NCBI GenBank assembly: GCA_022770425.1
Contig: JALEHY010000023.1
Coordinates: 1-44,753, forward strand
Source: Parvimonas sp.
GTDB taxonomy: Bacteria > Bacillota > Clostridia > Tissierellales > Peptoniphilaceae
DNA: 44,753 nucleotides
Direction of reading: 5' to 3'
Shown here: in pieces, positions 1-7,629 of the stretch
Position numbering within the stretch: position 1 is the first letter of the stretch
How the letters are laid out: every line of letters begins with the position of its first letter
The notes under the pieces: model-generated
The model's input: only the letters and a program-made list of their open reading frames with translations
Database searches by the model: none
Told to the model about the DNA's origin: nothing
Translations under genes and position numbers: made by a program

Positions 1-486
1 AATTCTTGTTATGTTGGTAAATACCCTGATAAATTCTACCAATATACAATTATTGATGAGGCAACTCGTGAAAGGTTTATTTATCCTTTTAAGGAACAAT
101 CTTCTTATAGTACTGTTACTTTTGTTAAAATGACTATTAAACACTTTGGTTATATTCCTGAAATTATTCAAACCGATAATGGCTTTGAATTTACTCATTT
201 TAAAGATACCAAAAGAGTTCATCCTTTTGACAAACTATGTAATGAATTGGGTATTAAACATCAATTAATCAGACATAGAACACCTAGACATAATGGTAAG
301 GTTGAAAGAAGTCATAGAAATGATAATGAAAGATTTTACAGTAATTTATCTTTTTATTCTTATGAAGATTTGGTTGTACAAATGAAAAAATATCTCTATA
401 AGTCTAATAGACTACCTATGCAAACTTTAAATTGGCTTTCACCTATTGAAAAACGTAAAGAATTATTAGAATTAAAGGAGAATTAA
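1..486 (+). CDS. DDE transposase, integrase-core C-terminal part (5' end outside window)
   Basis: Reading frame 1 is open from the first base to TAA at 484-486, giving about 161 residues of an rve (integrase core) transposase, the enzyme that cuts and joins insertion-sequence ends. The catalytic acidic residues are visible: Asp in YTIIDEATR near the window start, Asp in IQTDNG and Glu in HNGKVERSHR. The tail RLPMQTLNW...SPIEKRKELL resembles IS3/IS481-type transposases. The first ATG in the window (130) lies inside the catalytic domain, after the first Asp, so it is not the true start. The 5' part, including the DNA-binding domain, lies outside the window, so whether the element is complete cannot be judged. 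I could not fix its right terminal inverted repeat. The gene ends within a perfect palindrome at 466-503. Confidence 0.85.
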   Translation, partial: NSCYVGKYPDKFYQYTIIDEATRERFIYPFKEQSSYSTVTFVKMTIKHFGYIPEIIQTDNGFEFTHFKDTKRVHPFDKLCNELGIKHQLIRHRTPRHNGKVERSHRNDNERFYSNLSFYSYEDLVVQMKKYLYKSNRLPMQTLNWLSPIEKRKELLELKEN

Positions 487-503
487 TTCTCCTTTAATTC
501 TAA
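466..503 (+). terminator. Perfect 38-bp palindrome over the transposase stop codon
   Basis: Bases 466-484 are exactly complementary to 485-503 (19-bp arms, no spacer), so the last codons and the stop of the transposase form one arm. A T-rich stretch follows about 12 bases later. It probably works as a bidirectional terminator insulating the insertion sequence from the convergent nadK gene. It could also be a structural element of the insertion sequence. Confidence 0.6.
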
Positions 504-576
504 CATACAGGTTATATTTTTTTATTATTTTTGGTCTCACATCATTTACAAATGTACAATTTACAAAATTTTTTAA

Positions 577-1377
577 TTATAAAAATTTATCCCTCATATT
601 TATCCAATACCAATTTTCATTAAATATAAGTTTATACAACATAGTTTTTGACTTTTTAAATTCAAAATAAGAAATATCTTTATATTCATTCTCTATACCG
701 TCTTTAATAAAACTGATTTTTTTGTGACTATCTTCAATAGGAACAATTTTTAATACAGAAGTGTTTGGAATTACAATAGAATTTGAAATGCTTCTGTAAA
801 CTTTTGAAAAAATCGGGGCAAGAGGCGTAAGTTGATACCCTTTCAAAGTAGGATACATTATACTTCCTCCTGCAGACATATTATATGCTGTACTTCCGGA
901 TGGAGTAGAAATTATGAGTCCGTCACCCGCAAAAGTTTCAAGTAAATTTCCGTCAATATAAATTTCTAAATGTATTATTTCAGAATTATTTGATTTTATA
1001 ACAAATTCATTTAAACATTTATCTGAAAATACAATATCTTTGGTTCTCATTTCACATTCTAAAAGTCTCATTTTTTCTACAAAATATTTTTTATTTATAT
1101 AATCATCTATAAATTTTTCAATATGTTCAAAATTTATTTCTTGAAAAAATCCCAATGTTCCTGTATTTACTCCCACAAAAGGAATACTTGAAAAATCGGA
1201 TCCATGTACACCTCTTATGAATGAGCCGTCTCCTCCGATACAAATATTAAGTTCCGCCTTTTTGTTAAAATCCGTACAAACCTCAAACCCTTTCTGCTCT
1301 AAAAGTTTTTTTGTTTTTAAAAAAGTTTCTGTGGATTTTAAATTGTCATTAAAATATATATTAATTAAGTGTTTCAT
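577..1377 (-). CDS. nadK: NAD kinase
   Basis: Cytoplasmic enzyme that phosphorylates NAD to NADP with ATP or polyphosphate, the only route to NADP in most bacteria. The 266-residue product has the family hallmarks: GGDGS (res 48-52), the conserved NE pair (123-124), GDG (151-153) and TPSGSTAY (158-165) followed by a glycine-rich AGGS. Length is normal for short bacterial NadK proteins (about 260-300). The ATG at 1377 is preceded by an AGAAAGG-type ribosome binding site about 6 bases upstream. It stands alone, convergent with the transposase fragment. The region upstream (1420-1660) holds tandem hairpin and extended -10 repeats that may drive it. Confidence 0.95.
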   Translation of the reverse strand: MKHLINIYFNDNLKSTETFLKTKKLLEQKGFEVCTDFNKKAELNICIGGDGSFIRGVHGSDFSSIPFVGVNTGTLGFFQEINFEHIEKFIDDYINKKYFVEKMRLLECEMRTKDIVFSDKCLNEFVIKSNNSEIIHLEIYIDGNLLETFAGDGLIISTPSGSTAYNMSAGGSIMYPTLKGYQLTPLAPIFSKVYRSISNSIVIPNTSVLKIVPIEDSHKKISFIKDGIENEYKDISYFEFKKSKTMLYKLIFNENWYWINMRDKFL

Positions 1378-1435
1378 AAATCAACCTTTCTAAACAATAT
1401 AGTTTAATTTTTTAATAACTTAGTTTAAGTTTATC

Positions 1436-1660
1436 TTATTATAACATAATTTTCTTTTTGATAACTTAAACTACTGTAAATTATGATGAAATAATCTTAA
1501 TGTTTACCACTTGGCGTAAACATTAAGATTATTATAACATAATTTTCTTTTAATAACTTAGATTAATGTAAATTATAACGAAATAATCTTAATATTTATT
1601 ACAAGTCATAAATACTAAGATAGTGTACCATAATTTCTTTTTTGATAATTTATTCTTGAA
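1436..1660 (-). repeat. Imperfect ~92-bp tandem repeat carrying hairpins and extended -10 motifs
   Basis: About two and a half copies of a ~92-bp unit lie upstream of nadK. Each begins with a TTATAACATAATTTTCTTTT-like segment and contains a GAAATAATCTTAAT segment (1488 and 1580, offset 92). Copy 1 has a perfect 18-bp-arm hairpin (1490-1507 / 1516-1533, 8-nt loop). Copy 2 has a 14-bp hairpin with one mismatch (1586-1599 / 1608-1621). On the minus strand both units carry TGTTATAAT, an extended -10 (TATAAT at 1438-1443 and 1531-1536). The third copy is degenerate. This could be a repeated nadK promoter or a decayed mobile repeat. Confidence 0.7.
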
Positions 1661-1817
1661 ATTTATGATACTTTAAAAAAATTTTTTAAATATGTTAAAC
1701 TGCTGATTTATAATTGAATATTCTGACATTTTGTATTGCTTGGTTTTGTAACCTTTTCTTTATTTTTCTCCTTTTTTTCATTTTTCTGCTTTTAATTTAT
1801 TTTTTTGACCTTACAGC

Positions 1818-1854
1818 AAAAAAAGGTTAAGAATTTTATTTCTCAACCTCTTTT
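1818..1854 (-). terminator. Rho-independent terminator of the pot operon
   Basis: Read on the minus strand, AAGAGGTTGAG and CTTAACCTTTT form a stem closed by an A/T-rich loop and followed by a run of T. It lies just beyond the potD stop at 1864. Confidence 0.8.
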
Positions 1855-1863
1855 AATTTTCTT

Positions 1864-2898
1864 TTAATCAGACGCTTTTACATCTGTCCAAATATCATCA
1901 TATTCTTTTAGAAAATCCGAAGGATCTTTAAATACTTCCATTTTTTTGAAATACTCTTCATCTACTTCAGAAACAGACTTTATAAGCTCATTTTCGTCTA
2001 TAACTTCTTGGTTTGGAACTGCATAATAAGTGTAATCCATATTTTTCGCCAAGATTTCTTTTCTTATCAAAAAATCTATAAGTTTATGAGCGTTTTCTTT
2101 GTTTTTTGCATTTTTTAATATTACCATTGAATCAAACCAAAGATTTGTTCCCTCTTTAGGTTTAACATATTCAAATTTTTCATCTTCATCTAAAAGCTCC
2201 GTTGCATCTCCCGAATACATTACAGCAATTGCTGCGTTTTCAGCAAGCATATTATCCTTTGTTTCGTCAACTAAATAAGCTAAGATAGATTTTTTTTGCA
2301 GTATTAAATCTTTTTTGGCTTTCTCCAACTCCTTTTTGCTTCTTGTATTCATTGAAAAGCCATTTTTTATTAGAGCAGCGGCCAAACTGTCTCTTGAACT
2401 ATCCAACATAACAATTTTATCTTTATGTTTTTTATCCCATAAATCACTCCAAGAAGTAATTTCTCCGTCAACCAAATTTTTATTATACAAAATCCCAAGT
2501 GTTCCCCAATACATAGGCACAGCATATTCAGACTTCGGATCGTAATCTTTATTTAGAAATTTTTCATCTATATTTGAATAATTAGAAAGTTTACTTTTAT
2601 CTAATTTTTCAAGCATATCTTCCTTTATCATTTTTTCAATCATATAATCTGAAGGAACTACAATATCATAATTACTTCCTCCCTGTTTTATCTTCAAGTA
2701 CATATCCTCATTTGTAACAAAAGTTTCATAGTTTACTTTTATTCCTGTTTCTTCAGTAAACTCATCCAAAACTTCTTTGTCAATATACTCTCCCCAGTTA
2801 TACATATTAACAACATTTCCTTCTCTTTTGGTACAAGCTGTAAATACAAAAATAATAGCGAACGAAAAAATTATTTTTAAAAATCTACTTTTAGTCAT
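1864..2898 (-). CDS. potD: Spermidine/putrescine ABC transporter, substrate-binding lipoprotein
   Basis: Extracytoplasmic binding protein that captures polyamines for PotBC. It has an N-terminal hydrophobic segment ending in a lipobox (FTAC, lipid-modified Cys22), then the PotD/PotF-type start VNMYNWGEYIDKEVLDEF and the YDIVVPSDYM and AVPMYWGTLGILYN segments that line the binding cleft. The length of 344 residues is typical. An in-frame GTG lies 18 bases upstream, but ATG 2898 has an AGAGGGGA ribosome binding site 5-6 bases before it and overlaps the potC stop (2891-2893), which implies translational coupling. It is last in the regulator-potABCD operon. Polyamine specificity is inferred from the family and the operon. 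Confidence 0.93.
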   Translation of the reverse strand: MTKSRFLKIIFSFAIIFVFTACTKREGNVVNMYNWGEYIDKEVLDEFTEETGIKVNYETFVTNEDMYLKIKQGGSNYDIVVPSDYMIEKMIKEDMLEKLDKSKLSNYSNIDEKFLNKDYDPKSEYAVPMYWGTLGILYNKNLVDGEITSWSDLWDKKHKDKIVMLDSSRDSLAAALIKNGFSMNTRSKKELEKAKKDLILQKKSILAYLVDETKDNMLAENAAIAVMYSGDATELLDEDEKFEYVKPKEGTNLWFDSMVILKNAKNKENAHKLIDFLIRKEILAKNMDYTYYAVPNQEVIDENELIKSVSEVDEEYFKKMEVFKDPSDFLKEYDDIWTDVKASD

Positions 2899-3667
2899 AT
2901 AATATCCCCTCTTCACTTTTCTTGTTTATAACCAACAACAACACCAACATCGCAATAAACATAAGAGTTGATAATGCGTTTATTGAAGGATTTATTCCTT
3001 TTCTTGCCATAGAATAAATTTGTGTACTTAAATTTACAACACCGTTTCCGCTGTTAAAGTAAGCAATAACAAAATCATCAAGTGACAATGTAAATGCCAA
3101 TAATGCTCCTGCATAAACTCCTTGCTTTATTTCCGGAAGGATTACTTTTCTAAGAGCATAAAAAGGAGTAGCTCCTAAATCCATAGCAGCTTCAGGAAGG
3201 AATCTGTTCATCTGTTTCATCTTCGGATAAACAGATAAAATTACATAAGGTGTTGCTAAAACTATATGTGACGCAAGCAATGTCAAAAATCCATAGTCAA
3301 TGTTAAATACTTTATATAAAACCATAAGTGAAATTGCTATTACAATATCAGGATTCAAAACCGGAATATAATTTAAGTTCAAAACCACAAATCTTTCACT
3401 TTTTCTCATATAATATATCCCAATAGACGCAACCGTTCCTATAAAAGTTGCAATCACCGTTGTAAGTATTGCAATGACAATTGTATAATAAAGAGCTGTA
3501 AGAACTTCACTGTCATTAAACAATTCAACATACCATTTAAAAGTAATTCCTGTAAACGAACCTCTAAGTTTTGAATCGTTAAATGAATATAAAATCAAAA
3601 CAAAAATAGGTGCATAAATGAATAAAAACACTAATGAAATATAAAATTTTCTAAACTTATTTCCCAT
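2891..3667 (-). CDS. potC: Spermidine/putrescine ABC transporter permease
   Basis: Inner-membrane permease with about six transmembrane helices, forming the polyamine channel with PotB. The cytoplasmic EAA loop (PEAAMDLGATPFYALRKVILPEI) that docks on the PotA ATPase is clear, as is the PotC-type ending with the conserved LSLDDFVIAYF. The reading frame extends upstream through a TTG and an ATG, but ATG 3667 has GAGGTGG about 6 bases before it and gives the usual length (258 residues). Its start overlaps the end of potB by 11 bases and its stop overlaps the potD start. Confidence 0.92.
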   Translation of the reverse strand: MGNKFRKFYISLVFLFIYAPIFVLILYSFNDSKLRGSFTGITFKWYVELFNDSEVLTALYYTIVIAILTTVIATFIGTVASIGIYYMRKSERFVVLNLNYIPVLNPDIVIAISLMVLYKVFNIDYGFLTLLASHIVLATPYVILSVYPKMKQMNRFLPEAAMDLGATPFYALRKVILPEIKQGVYAGALLAFTLSLDDFVIAYFNSGNGVVNLSTQIYSMARKGINPSINALSTLMFIAMLVLLLVINKKSEEGILYD

Positions 3668-4487
3668 TTTTTTCCACCTCTTTATCATATTCCGGATCAA
3701 ACTTGTTCATAACAAAAAGAGAAAGTAAAATCATAATCAAAAGTACCATACTCATTGAAGAACCGAAATTCCAATTTCCCGTAACTCTAAATTGTTGTTC
3801 AATTATATTTCCTATCAAATTTTCTTTATTTCCTCCCAAAAGTGCGGCTATTTCAAAAGTAGAAATTGCAGGGATAAACACCATTGTAATTCCAGTTATA
3901 ACCCCCGGTAAACTCATTGGAAAAACAAGTTTTGTAAAAGTTTTTATCCTATCAGCACCCAAATCATGTGATGCCTCTATATAATCTTTATCTATCTTTA
4001 TCAAAGTTGTGTATATAGGAAGAATCATAAACGGTAAAAAGTTATAAACCATTCCAAGCAAAATTGAAATCTCCGAATACATTATATTTATTGTAGGCAA
4101 CCCAAAAAAACTTAAAATTGAATTAATAATTCCATTTTTACTTAAAATACTTATCCAAGAATATGTTCTAAGCAAAAAATTCATCCACATAGGTATTACC
4201 ACAAGTAAAATTAAAGTATTTCTAACTTTCAATTTAAACTTTGTTAAAAAGTATGCAAAAGGATATCCTATAAGCAAACACAAAACAGTTGAATTAACAG
4301 CCATTTTAAGTGATTTCCAAAGTACCCTTAAGTATGTTGGATTAAAAAATCTCTTGTAATGTTCCATAGAAAATAAAAAACTTTCTCCGCCATAGTCAAC
4401 AGAATATTTTGCTATGAATACAAGAGGTACAACTATAAAAATCACAAGCCATACGATGTATGGATATGCCAACCTCTTAAATTTCAT
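3657..4487 (-). CDS. potB: Spermidine/putrescine ABC transporter permease
   Basis: Membrane partner of PotC, 276 residues with about six hydrophobic helices. It starts with MKFKRLAYPYIVWLVIF and carries the EAA loop (YIEASHDLGADRIKTFTKLVFPMSLPG). The ATG directly abuts the potA stop codon (TAAATG at 4490-4485), and its ribosome binding site GGAGTGG lies inside the potA coding region, so the two are translationally coupled. Order and spacing match polyamine transport operons across Firmicutes. Confidence 0.93.
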   Translation of the reverse strand: MKFKRLAYPYIVWLVIFIVVPLVFIAKYSVDYGGESFLFSMEHYKRFFNPTYLRVLWKSLKMAVNSTVLCLLIGYPFAYFLTKFKLKVRNTLILLVVIPMWMNFLLRTYSWISILSKNGIINSILSFFGLPTINIMYSEISILLGMVYNFLPFMILPIYTTLIKIDKDYIEASHDLGADRIKTFTKLVFPMSLPGVITGITMVFIPAISTFEIAALLGGNKENLIGNIIEQQFRVTGNWNFGSSMSMVLLIMILLSLFVMNKFDPEYDKEVEKNGK

Positions 4488-5537
4488 TTACTTATTTTCC
4501 ACTCCTTTTTTCATAATGTGTATATTATCAGGTATAACTCTAAGACCGACTCTTGATCCGACAGGTTTAGTTATAGTTGAATGAACCATATAATCAAATC
4601 CGTCAACCTCGACCAACAACTCATAATGAACACCTTTAAAAATTTCAGACTTTACAACTCCGACAAGCATCCCACTGTTTTCGTCAACCAATTCCAAATC
4701 TTCAGGTCTGATTACAACGTCAATTTTTTCATTTATTTCAAAACCTTTATCCACACATTTAAATTTTCTGTTTGAAAAACTTACAACAAAATCTTCATTC
4801 ATAATTCCATCTAAAATATTGCTCTCTCCTATAAATGATGCAATAAAGGCATTCTTAGGCTCATTGTAAATATCTATCGGTGTTCCGATTTGTTGAATTT
4901 TTCCTTCATTCATAACTACAATTGTATCGCTCATAGTAAGTGCTTCCTCTTGATCATGAGTTACATACACAAAAGTAATTCCGACTCTCTTTTGAATATT
5001 TTTAAGTTCAACTTGCATATCTTTTCTAAGTTGTAAATCAAGAGCTCCCAAAGGCTCATCCAAAAGCAAAACTTTAGGTTCATTTACCAACGCTCTTGCA
5101 ATTGCAATTCTTTGTTGTTGTCCCCCGCTTAAAGACTGAACAGATCTTTTTTCAAAACCTTTAAGATTAACCAACCTAAGCATTTCTTTAACTTTTTGTT
5201 CTATAACATCTTTTGGAGTTTTCTTTATTTTTAACCCAAAAGCAATATTTTCGTAAACATTCATATTAGGGAATAAAGCATATTTTTGAAAAACCGTATT
5301 TATATTTCTTTCATAAGGAGCGACATTTGAAATATCTTTGCCTTCAAACAAAATTTTTCCGCTCGTAGGAGTTTCAAAGCCTCCGATCAAACGTAAAGTT
5401 GTCGTTTTTCCGCAACCTGAAGGACCCAAAAGAGTCAAAAACTCCTTATCTCTTATATACAAGTTTATGTTATCCAAAACTACATTATCTCCAAAAGTTT
5501 TATTAATATTAACAAGCTCTACCGCATGATTTTCCAT
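4488..5537 (-). CDS. potA: Spermidine/putrescine ABC transporter ATP-binding protein
   Basis: Cytoplasmic ATPase that powers polyamine import. Walker A is GPSGCGKTT (res 38-46), the Q-loop Gln is at about 84, the signature LSGGQQQ is at 136-142, Walker B is LLLDEP (157-162), and the switch His is in VTHDQEEA. A C-terminal TOBE-like regulatory region (res ~240-349) is typical of the PotA/MalK group. The length of 349 residues is normal. Start ATG 5537 follows a strong AGGAGGT. Only 9 bases separate it from the stop of the upstream regulator, so they form one transcription unit. Confidence 0.94.
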   Translation of the reverse strand: MENHAVELVNINKTFGDNVVLDNINLYIRDKEFLTLLGPSGCGKTTTLRLIGGFETPTSGKILFEGKDISNVAPYERNINTVFQKYALFPNMNVYENIAFGLKIKKTPKDVIEQKVKEMLRLVNLKGFEKRSVQSLSGGQQQRIAIARALVNEPKVLLLDEPLGALDLQLRKDMQVELKNIQKRVGITFVYVTHDQEEALTMSDTIVVMNEGKIQQIGTPIDIYNEPKNAFIASFIGESNILDGIMNEDFVVSFSNRKFKCVDKGFEINEKIDVVIRPEDLELVDENSGMLVGVVKSEIFKGVHYELLVEVDGFDYMVHSTITKPVGSRVGLRVIPDNIHIMKKGVENK

Positions 5538-5546
5538 AAATACCTC

Positions 5547-6089
5547 CTAAAAATTCGGCGGGTTTGTAACCCACAACACTTTTGATTCTTTTTTTGACAC
5601 ATTAACTATACTGCGTTCATTGTTTCCGCTCGTATAGAAACACTCTCCTTCTTTTAGCACAAAAATTTTACTTCCAAATCTAAATTCGACTTTTCCCTTT
5701 ATAACATAACCAAACTCTTCTCCTTCAAAAGGCTCATAAGTTCTTGAAAAACTACCCTTTTCGTTTAAAGTTATAATTATAGGCTCCATTGAATTTTTTT
5801 GAGCATTAGGCACAATCCATTCCAAAGTACTCTTTCCGTTTTCAAAAATAGTTTCAAAAGCATCTGTTTTTTTAAAAACCACCCTATCCTCTTTTTCTTC
5901 TTTAAAAAAATCGGAAAGATTTGTCCCCAAAGCTTCCAAAACGTCTTCAAGAGAACTTATGCTCGGTGACGTAAGACCTCTTTCGAGTTGAGAAATAAAC
6001 CCTTTTGTAAGCTCAGCTCTTTCAGCGAGTTCCTCTTGAGTAAGACCTAAAATAGTCCGCAAGTTTTTTATTTTTTCTCCAATTTCCAT
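5547..6089 (-). CDS. HTH (XRE family) regulator with C-terminal cupin domain, heading the pot operon
   Basis: Predicted DNA-binding regulator of polyamine uptake. An XRE helix-turn-helix (res ~4-59, GLTQEELAERAELTKGFISQLERG) is followed by a cupin_2 domain (res ~105-178, EPFEGEEFGYVIKGKVEFRFG-like start), the architecture of PuuR-type polyamine-responsive regulators. The frame is open upstream to a TTG at 6125, but ATG 6089 has an AGGAG about 9 bases before it and starts exactly at the HTH, giving 180 residues. The gene is 9 bases from potA and shares its promoter (6153-6180). A direct repeat in its leader is a candidate operator. The polyamine ligand is inferred from context. Confidence 0.9.
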   Translation of the reverse strand: MEIGEKIKNLRTILGLTQEELAERAELTKGFISQLERGLTSPSISSLEDVLEALGTNLSDFFKEEKEDRVVFKKTDAFETIFENGKSTLEWIVPNAQKNSMEPIIITLNEKGSFSRTYEPFEGEEFGYVIKGKVEFRFGSKIFVLKEGECFYTSGNNERSIVNVSKKESKVLWVTNPPNF

Positions 6090-6113
6090 TTCAAAAATCT
6101 CCTGTAAACACAC

Positions 6114-6145
6114 TATATTAAACAAATAGTATTCTTATATTAAAC
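6114..6145 (-). promoter_or_regulatory. Candidate operator: direct repeat in the leader of the regulator-pot operon
   Basis: The 10-mer TATATTAAAC (GTTTAATATA on the transcribed sense) occurs at 6114-6123 and 6136-6145. The copies are 22 bp apart, two helical turns, and lie between the -10 and the ribosome binding site of the regulator gene. This arrangement suits autoregulation by the XRE protein, but no binding is proven. Confidence 0.45.
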
Positions 6146-6152
6146 CATAAAT

Positions 6153-6180
6153 ATTATACCAAATAAAAAAAATAAATCAA
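6153..6180 (-). promoter_or_regulatory. Promoter of the regulator-potABCD operon
   Basis: On the minus strand TTGATT (6180-6175), a 16-bp spacer and a perfect TATAAT (6158-6153) lie about 65 bases upstream of the regulator start. Confidence 0.7.
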
Positions 6181-6246
6181 TAGATTTTTAAAGAAAATTT
6201 AAAATTTTTTACAAAAATTTTAAAATATTAAACAAATTAAACAACA

Positions 6247-6273
6247 AAAAACAGCCTTATTAAAAAGCTGTTT
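6247..6273 (-). terminator. Terminator after the small membrane protein
   Basis: On the minus strand AAACAGC and GCTGTTT form a stem around an A/T loop, followed by TTTTGTTGT, just past the stop at 6282. It separates this gene from the pot operon. Confidence 0.75.
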
Positions 6274-6281
6274 AAATAAAA

Positions 6282-6626
6282 TTATTTTTTATTAATTACG
6301 TTTACCGTATAACTGCTTATTACAAACAACGCTATCATTAACAAAAAATTAAAAAGTTCTATATACTTATCGGAATACTCCAACGCCCATTTTGAAAATA
6401 AAATACCTAAAGCAAAATCAAAGACAACGGAAATTTCCAACAACTTAGATCCTTTATATTTTAAAATATATAAAGTATATTTAATTACAATCATAATTAA
6501 AAATCCTACATAGAAATATAAAAAATTATTAACATTTACATAACTTTCAAACAAAAAATTAATTACAAAAAATAAAAGAAATATCGCTATTACATAAAAT
6601 AAAAATTTTTTAAGTTTTTCCACCAC
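6282..6626 (-). CDS. Small integral membrane protein, function unknown
   Basis: I do not recognise the family. The 114-residue product is almost entirely hydrophobic, with about four predicted membrane segments (res ~7-26, 33-53, 63-80 and 88-110) and a Lys-rich start and end. No ATG gives this frame. GTG 6626 (with another GTG at 6623) follows an AAAGGGA ribosome binding site about 7 bases upstream, so a GTG start is likely. It is flanked by its own terminator downstream and by the nrd-operon terminator upstream, so it looks monocistronic. Confidence 0.6.
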   Translation of the reverse strand: MVEKLKKFLFYVIAIFLLFFVINFLFESYVNVNNFLYFYVGFLIMIVIKYTLYILKYKGSKLLEISVVFDFALGILFSKWALEYSDKYIELFNFLLMIALFVISSYTVNVINKK

Positions 6627-6724
6627 TGTTATTTCCCTTTCATTTTATACTTTCATATTTATTATATAATTAACAATTTTAAAAGTCAATCTAAATTAGA
6701 TCAATTAATTATTATTTTACAACA

Positions 6725-6754
6725 AAAAGTATTGACGTTAAAATCAATACTTTT
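6725..6754 (-). terminator. Terminator of the nrdDG-CDF-radical SAM operon
   Basis: On the minus strand AAAAGTATTGA and TCAATACTTTT pair around an 8-base loop and run into TTTTTG, six bases past the radical SAM gene stop. Confidence 0.8.
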
Positions 6755-6759
6755 AAAAA

Positions 6760-7629
6760 TTATCTTTTTATTTTTTCATGATAAAAGAAATTTACAACCG
6801 TCGGAAATTCTCCGAAATCAGAAAACACATCTTCATTTACAACATACTTTAAACCGTACTTTTTACAATATTTATAAATCAACTCATCTAATGTTTTCCA
6901 ATACGCATTATTTTTGTTATTATAAATTTCGGTGTATATTTTCAACAAGTCCGGATATTTTTGTTTTATATAGTCAAAAATTATATTTTTATCAACACCT
7001 CTTAAATTCAAATTTTCGAGCCATACTGAATTACAAGAATTTTTCACCGCTCGTATAATTGCAAAAACATCCGTAATTGCAGGAAAAATAGGTGCAACAA
7101 AACAGCTTGTTCTTATTTTTTCATCATAAATTTTTTTCATAGCTGAAAGTCTTCTGTTTATGCTCGGTGCTTTGTCCATATCATTTTTAAAATTTTCATC
7201 TAAAGTATTTACCGAAAACGAAATACTTACATCTTTAAAAGTTTTTATAATATCCAAATCTCTCAAAATCAAATCAGACTTTGTAGCAATGTGTAATCTG
7301 ATATCAAGTCCTTTAAATTCTTCAAGAAGTTTTCTTGTTTTTTTATACGTATTTTCGTATTCGTTATACGGATCGGTAACCGAACCTATAAATAGCCTTT
7401 TTCCTTCATATTTTTCAATATTTTTTATCTTGTTCCAACTTTTAACATCCAAAAACTCGCCCCAATTTTCGTTGTGGTTTGTAAATTTTTTCATAAAACA
7501 TGCATAACAGTATTTACAAGAATGTGTACAACCCACATAAGGATTTGCACAAAACCCTCCTGTAGGCAGTTTTGATACGGATATTATATTTTTTACATTT
7601 ATTTCTTTTATAATTAAATTTTTACACAT
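6760..7629 (-). CDS. Radical SAM protein, SplB-like (SPL family)
   Basis: The cluster motif CTHSCKYC gives CxxxCxxC (res 34, 38, 41 from the ATG), which would hold a [4Fe-4S] cluster that cleaves S-adenosylmethionine. It is preceded by GGFCANPYVG and followed by the LFIGSVTDPYNEYE and LHIATKSDLILRDLD segments typical of the SplB/Rv2578c-like group, which includes spore photoproduct lyase relatives of unknown substrate. About 289 residues. The frame opens at TTG 7635, but ATG 7629 overlaps the stop of the upstream transporter (7622-7624) by 8 bases and is the likelier, coupled start, although its ribosome binding site is weak. It is last in the nrd operon. The substrate is unknown, and I see no strong reason to call it a photolyase. 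Confidence 0.85.
   Translation of the reverse strand: MCKNLIIKEINVKNIISVSKLPTGGFCANPYVGCTHSCKYCYACFMKKFTNHNENWGEFLDVKSWNKIKNIEKYEGKRLFIGSVTDPYNEYENTYKKTRKLLEEFKGLDIRLHIATKSDLILRDLDIIKTFKDVSISFSVNTLDENFKNDMDKAPSINRRLSAMKKIYDEKIRTSCFVAPIFPAITDVFAIIRAVKNSCNSVWLENLNLRGVDKNIIFDYIKQKYPDLLKIYTEIYNNKNNAYWKTLDELIYKYCKKYGLKYVVNEDVFSDFGEFPTVVNFFYHEKIKR

Noticed and set aside
130..486. A short complete 118-residue transposase gene starting at 130
   Set aside because: The same frame is open back to base 1 and encodes the first catalytic Asp upstream of 130, so the ATG is internal and the gene is cut by the window edge.
1436..1660. CRISPR array (regularly spaced repeats upstream of nadK)
   Set aside because: Only two and a half units, the spacers are also repeated, no cas genes are present, and each unit is a long AT hairpin.
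2899..2916. Upstream GTG start for potD
   Set aside because: It lies upstream of the real AGAGGGGA ribosome binding site, so the ATG at 2898 is the natural start and restores a normal signal peptide.
6760..7629. Spore photoproduct lyase
   Set aside because: Similarity is to the broader SplB-like radical SAM group. The organism type suggested here is not expected to sporulate, and the gene sits in a ribonucleotide reductase operon.
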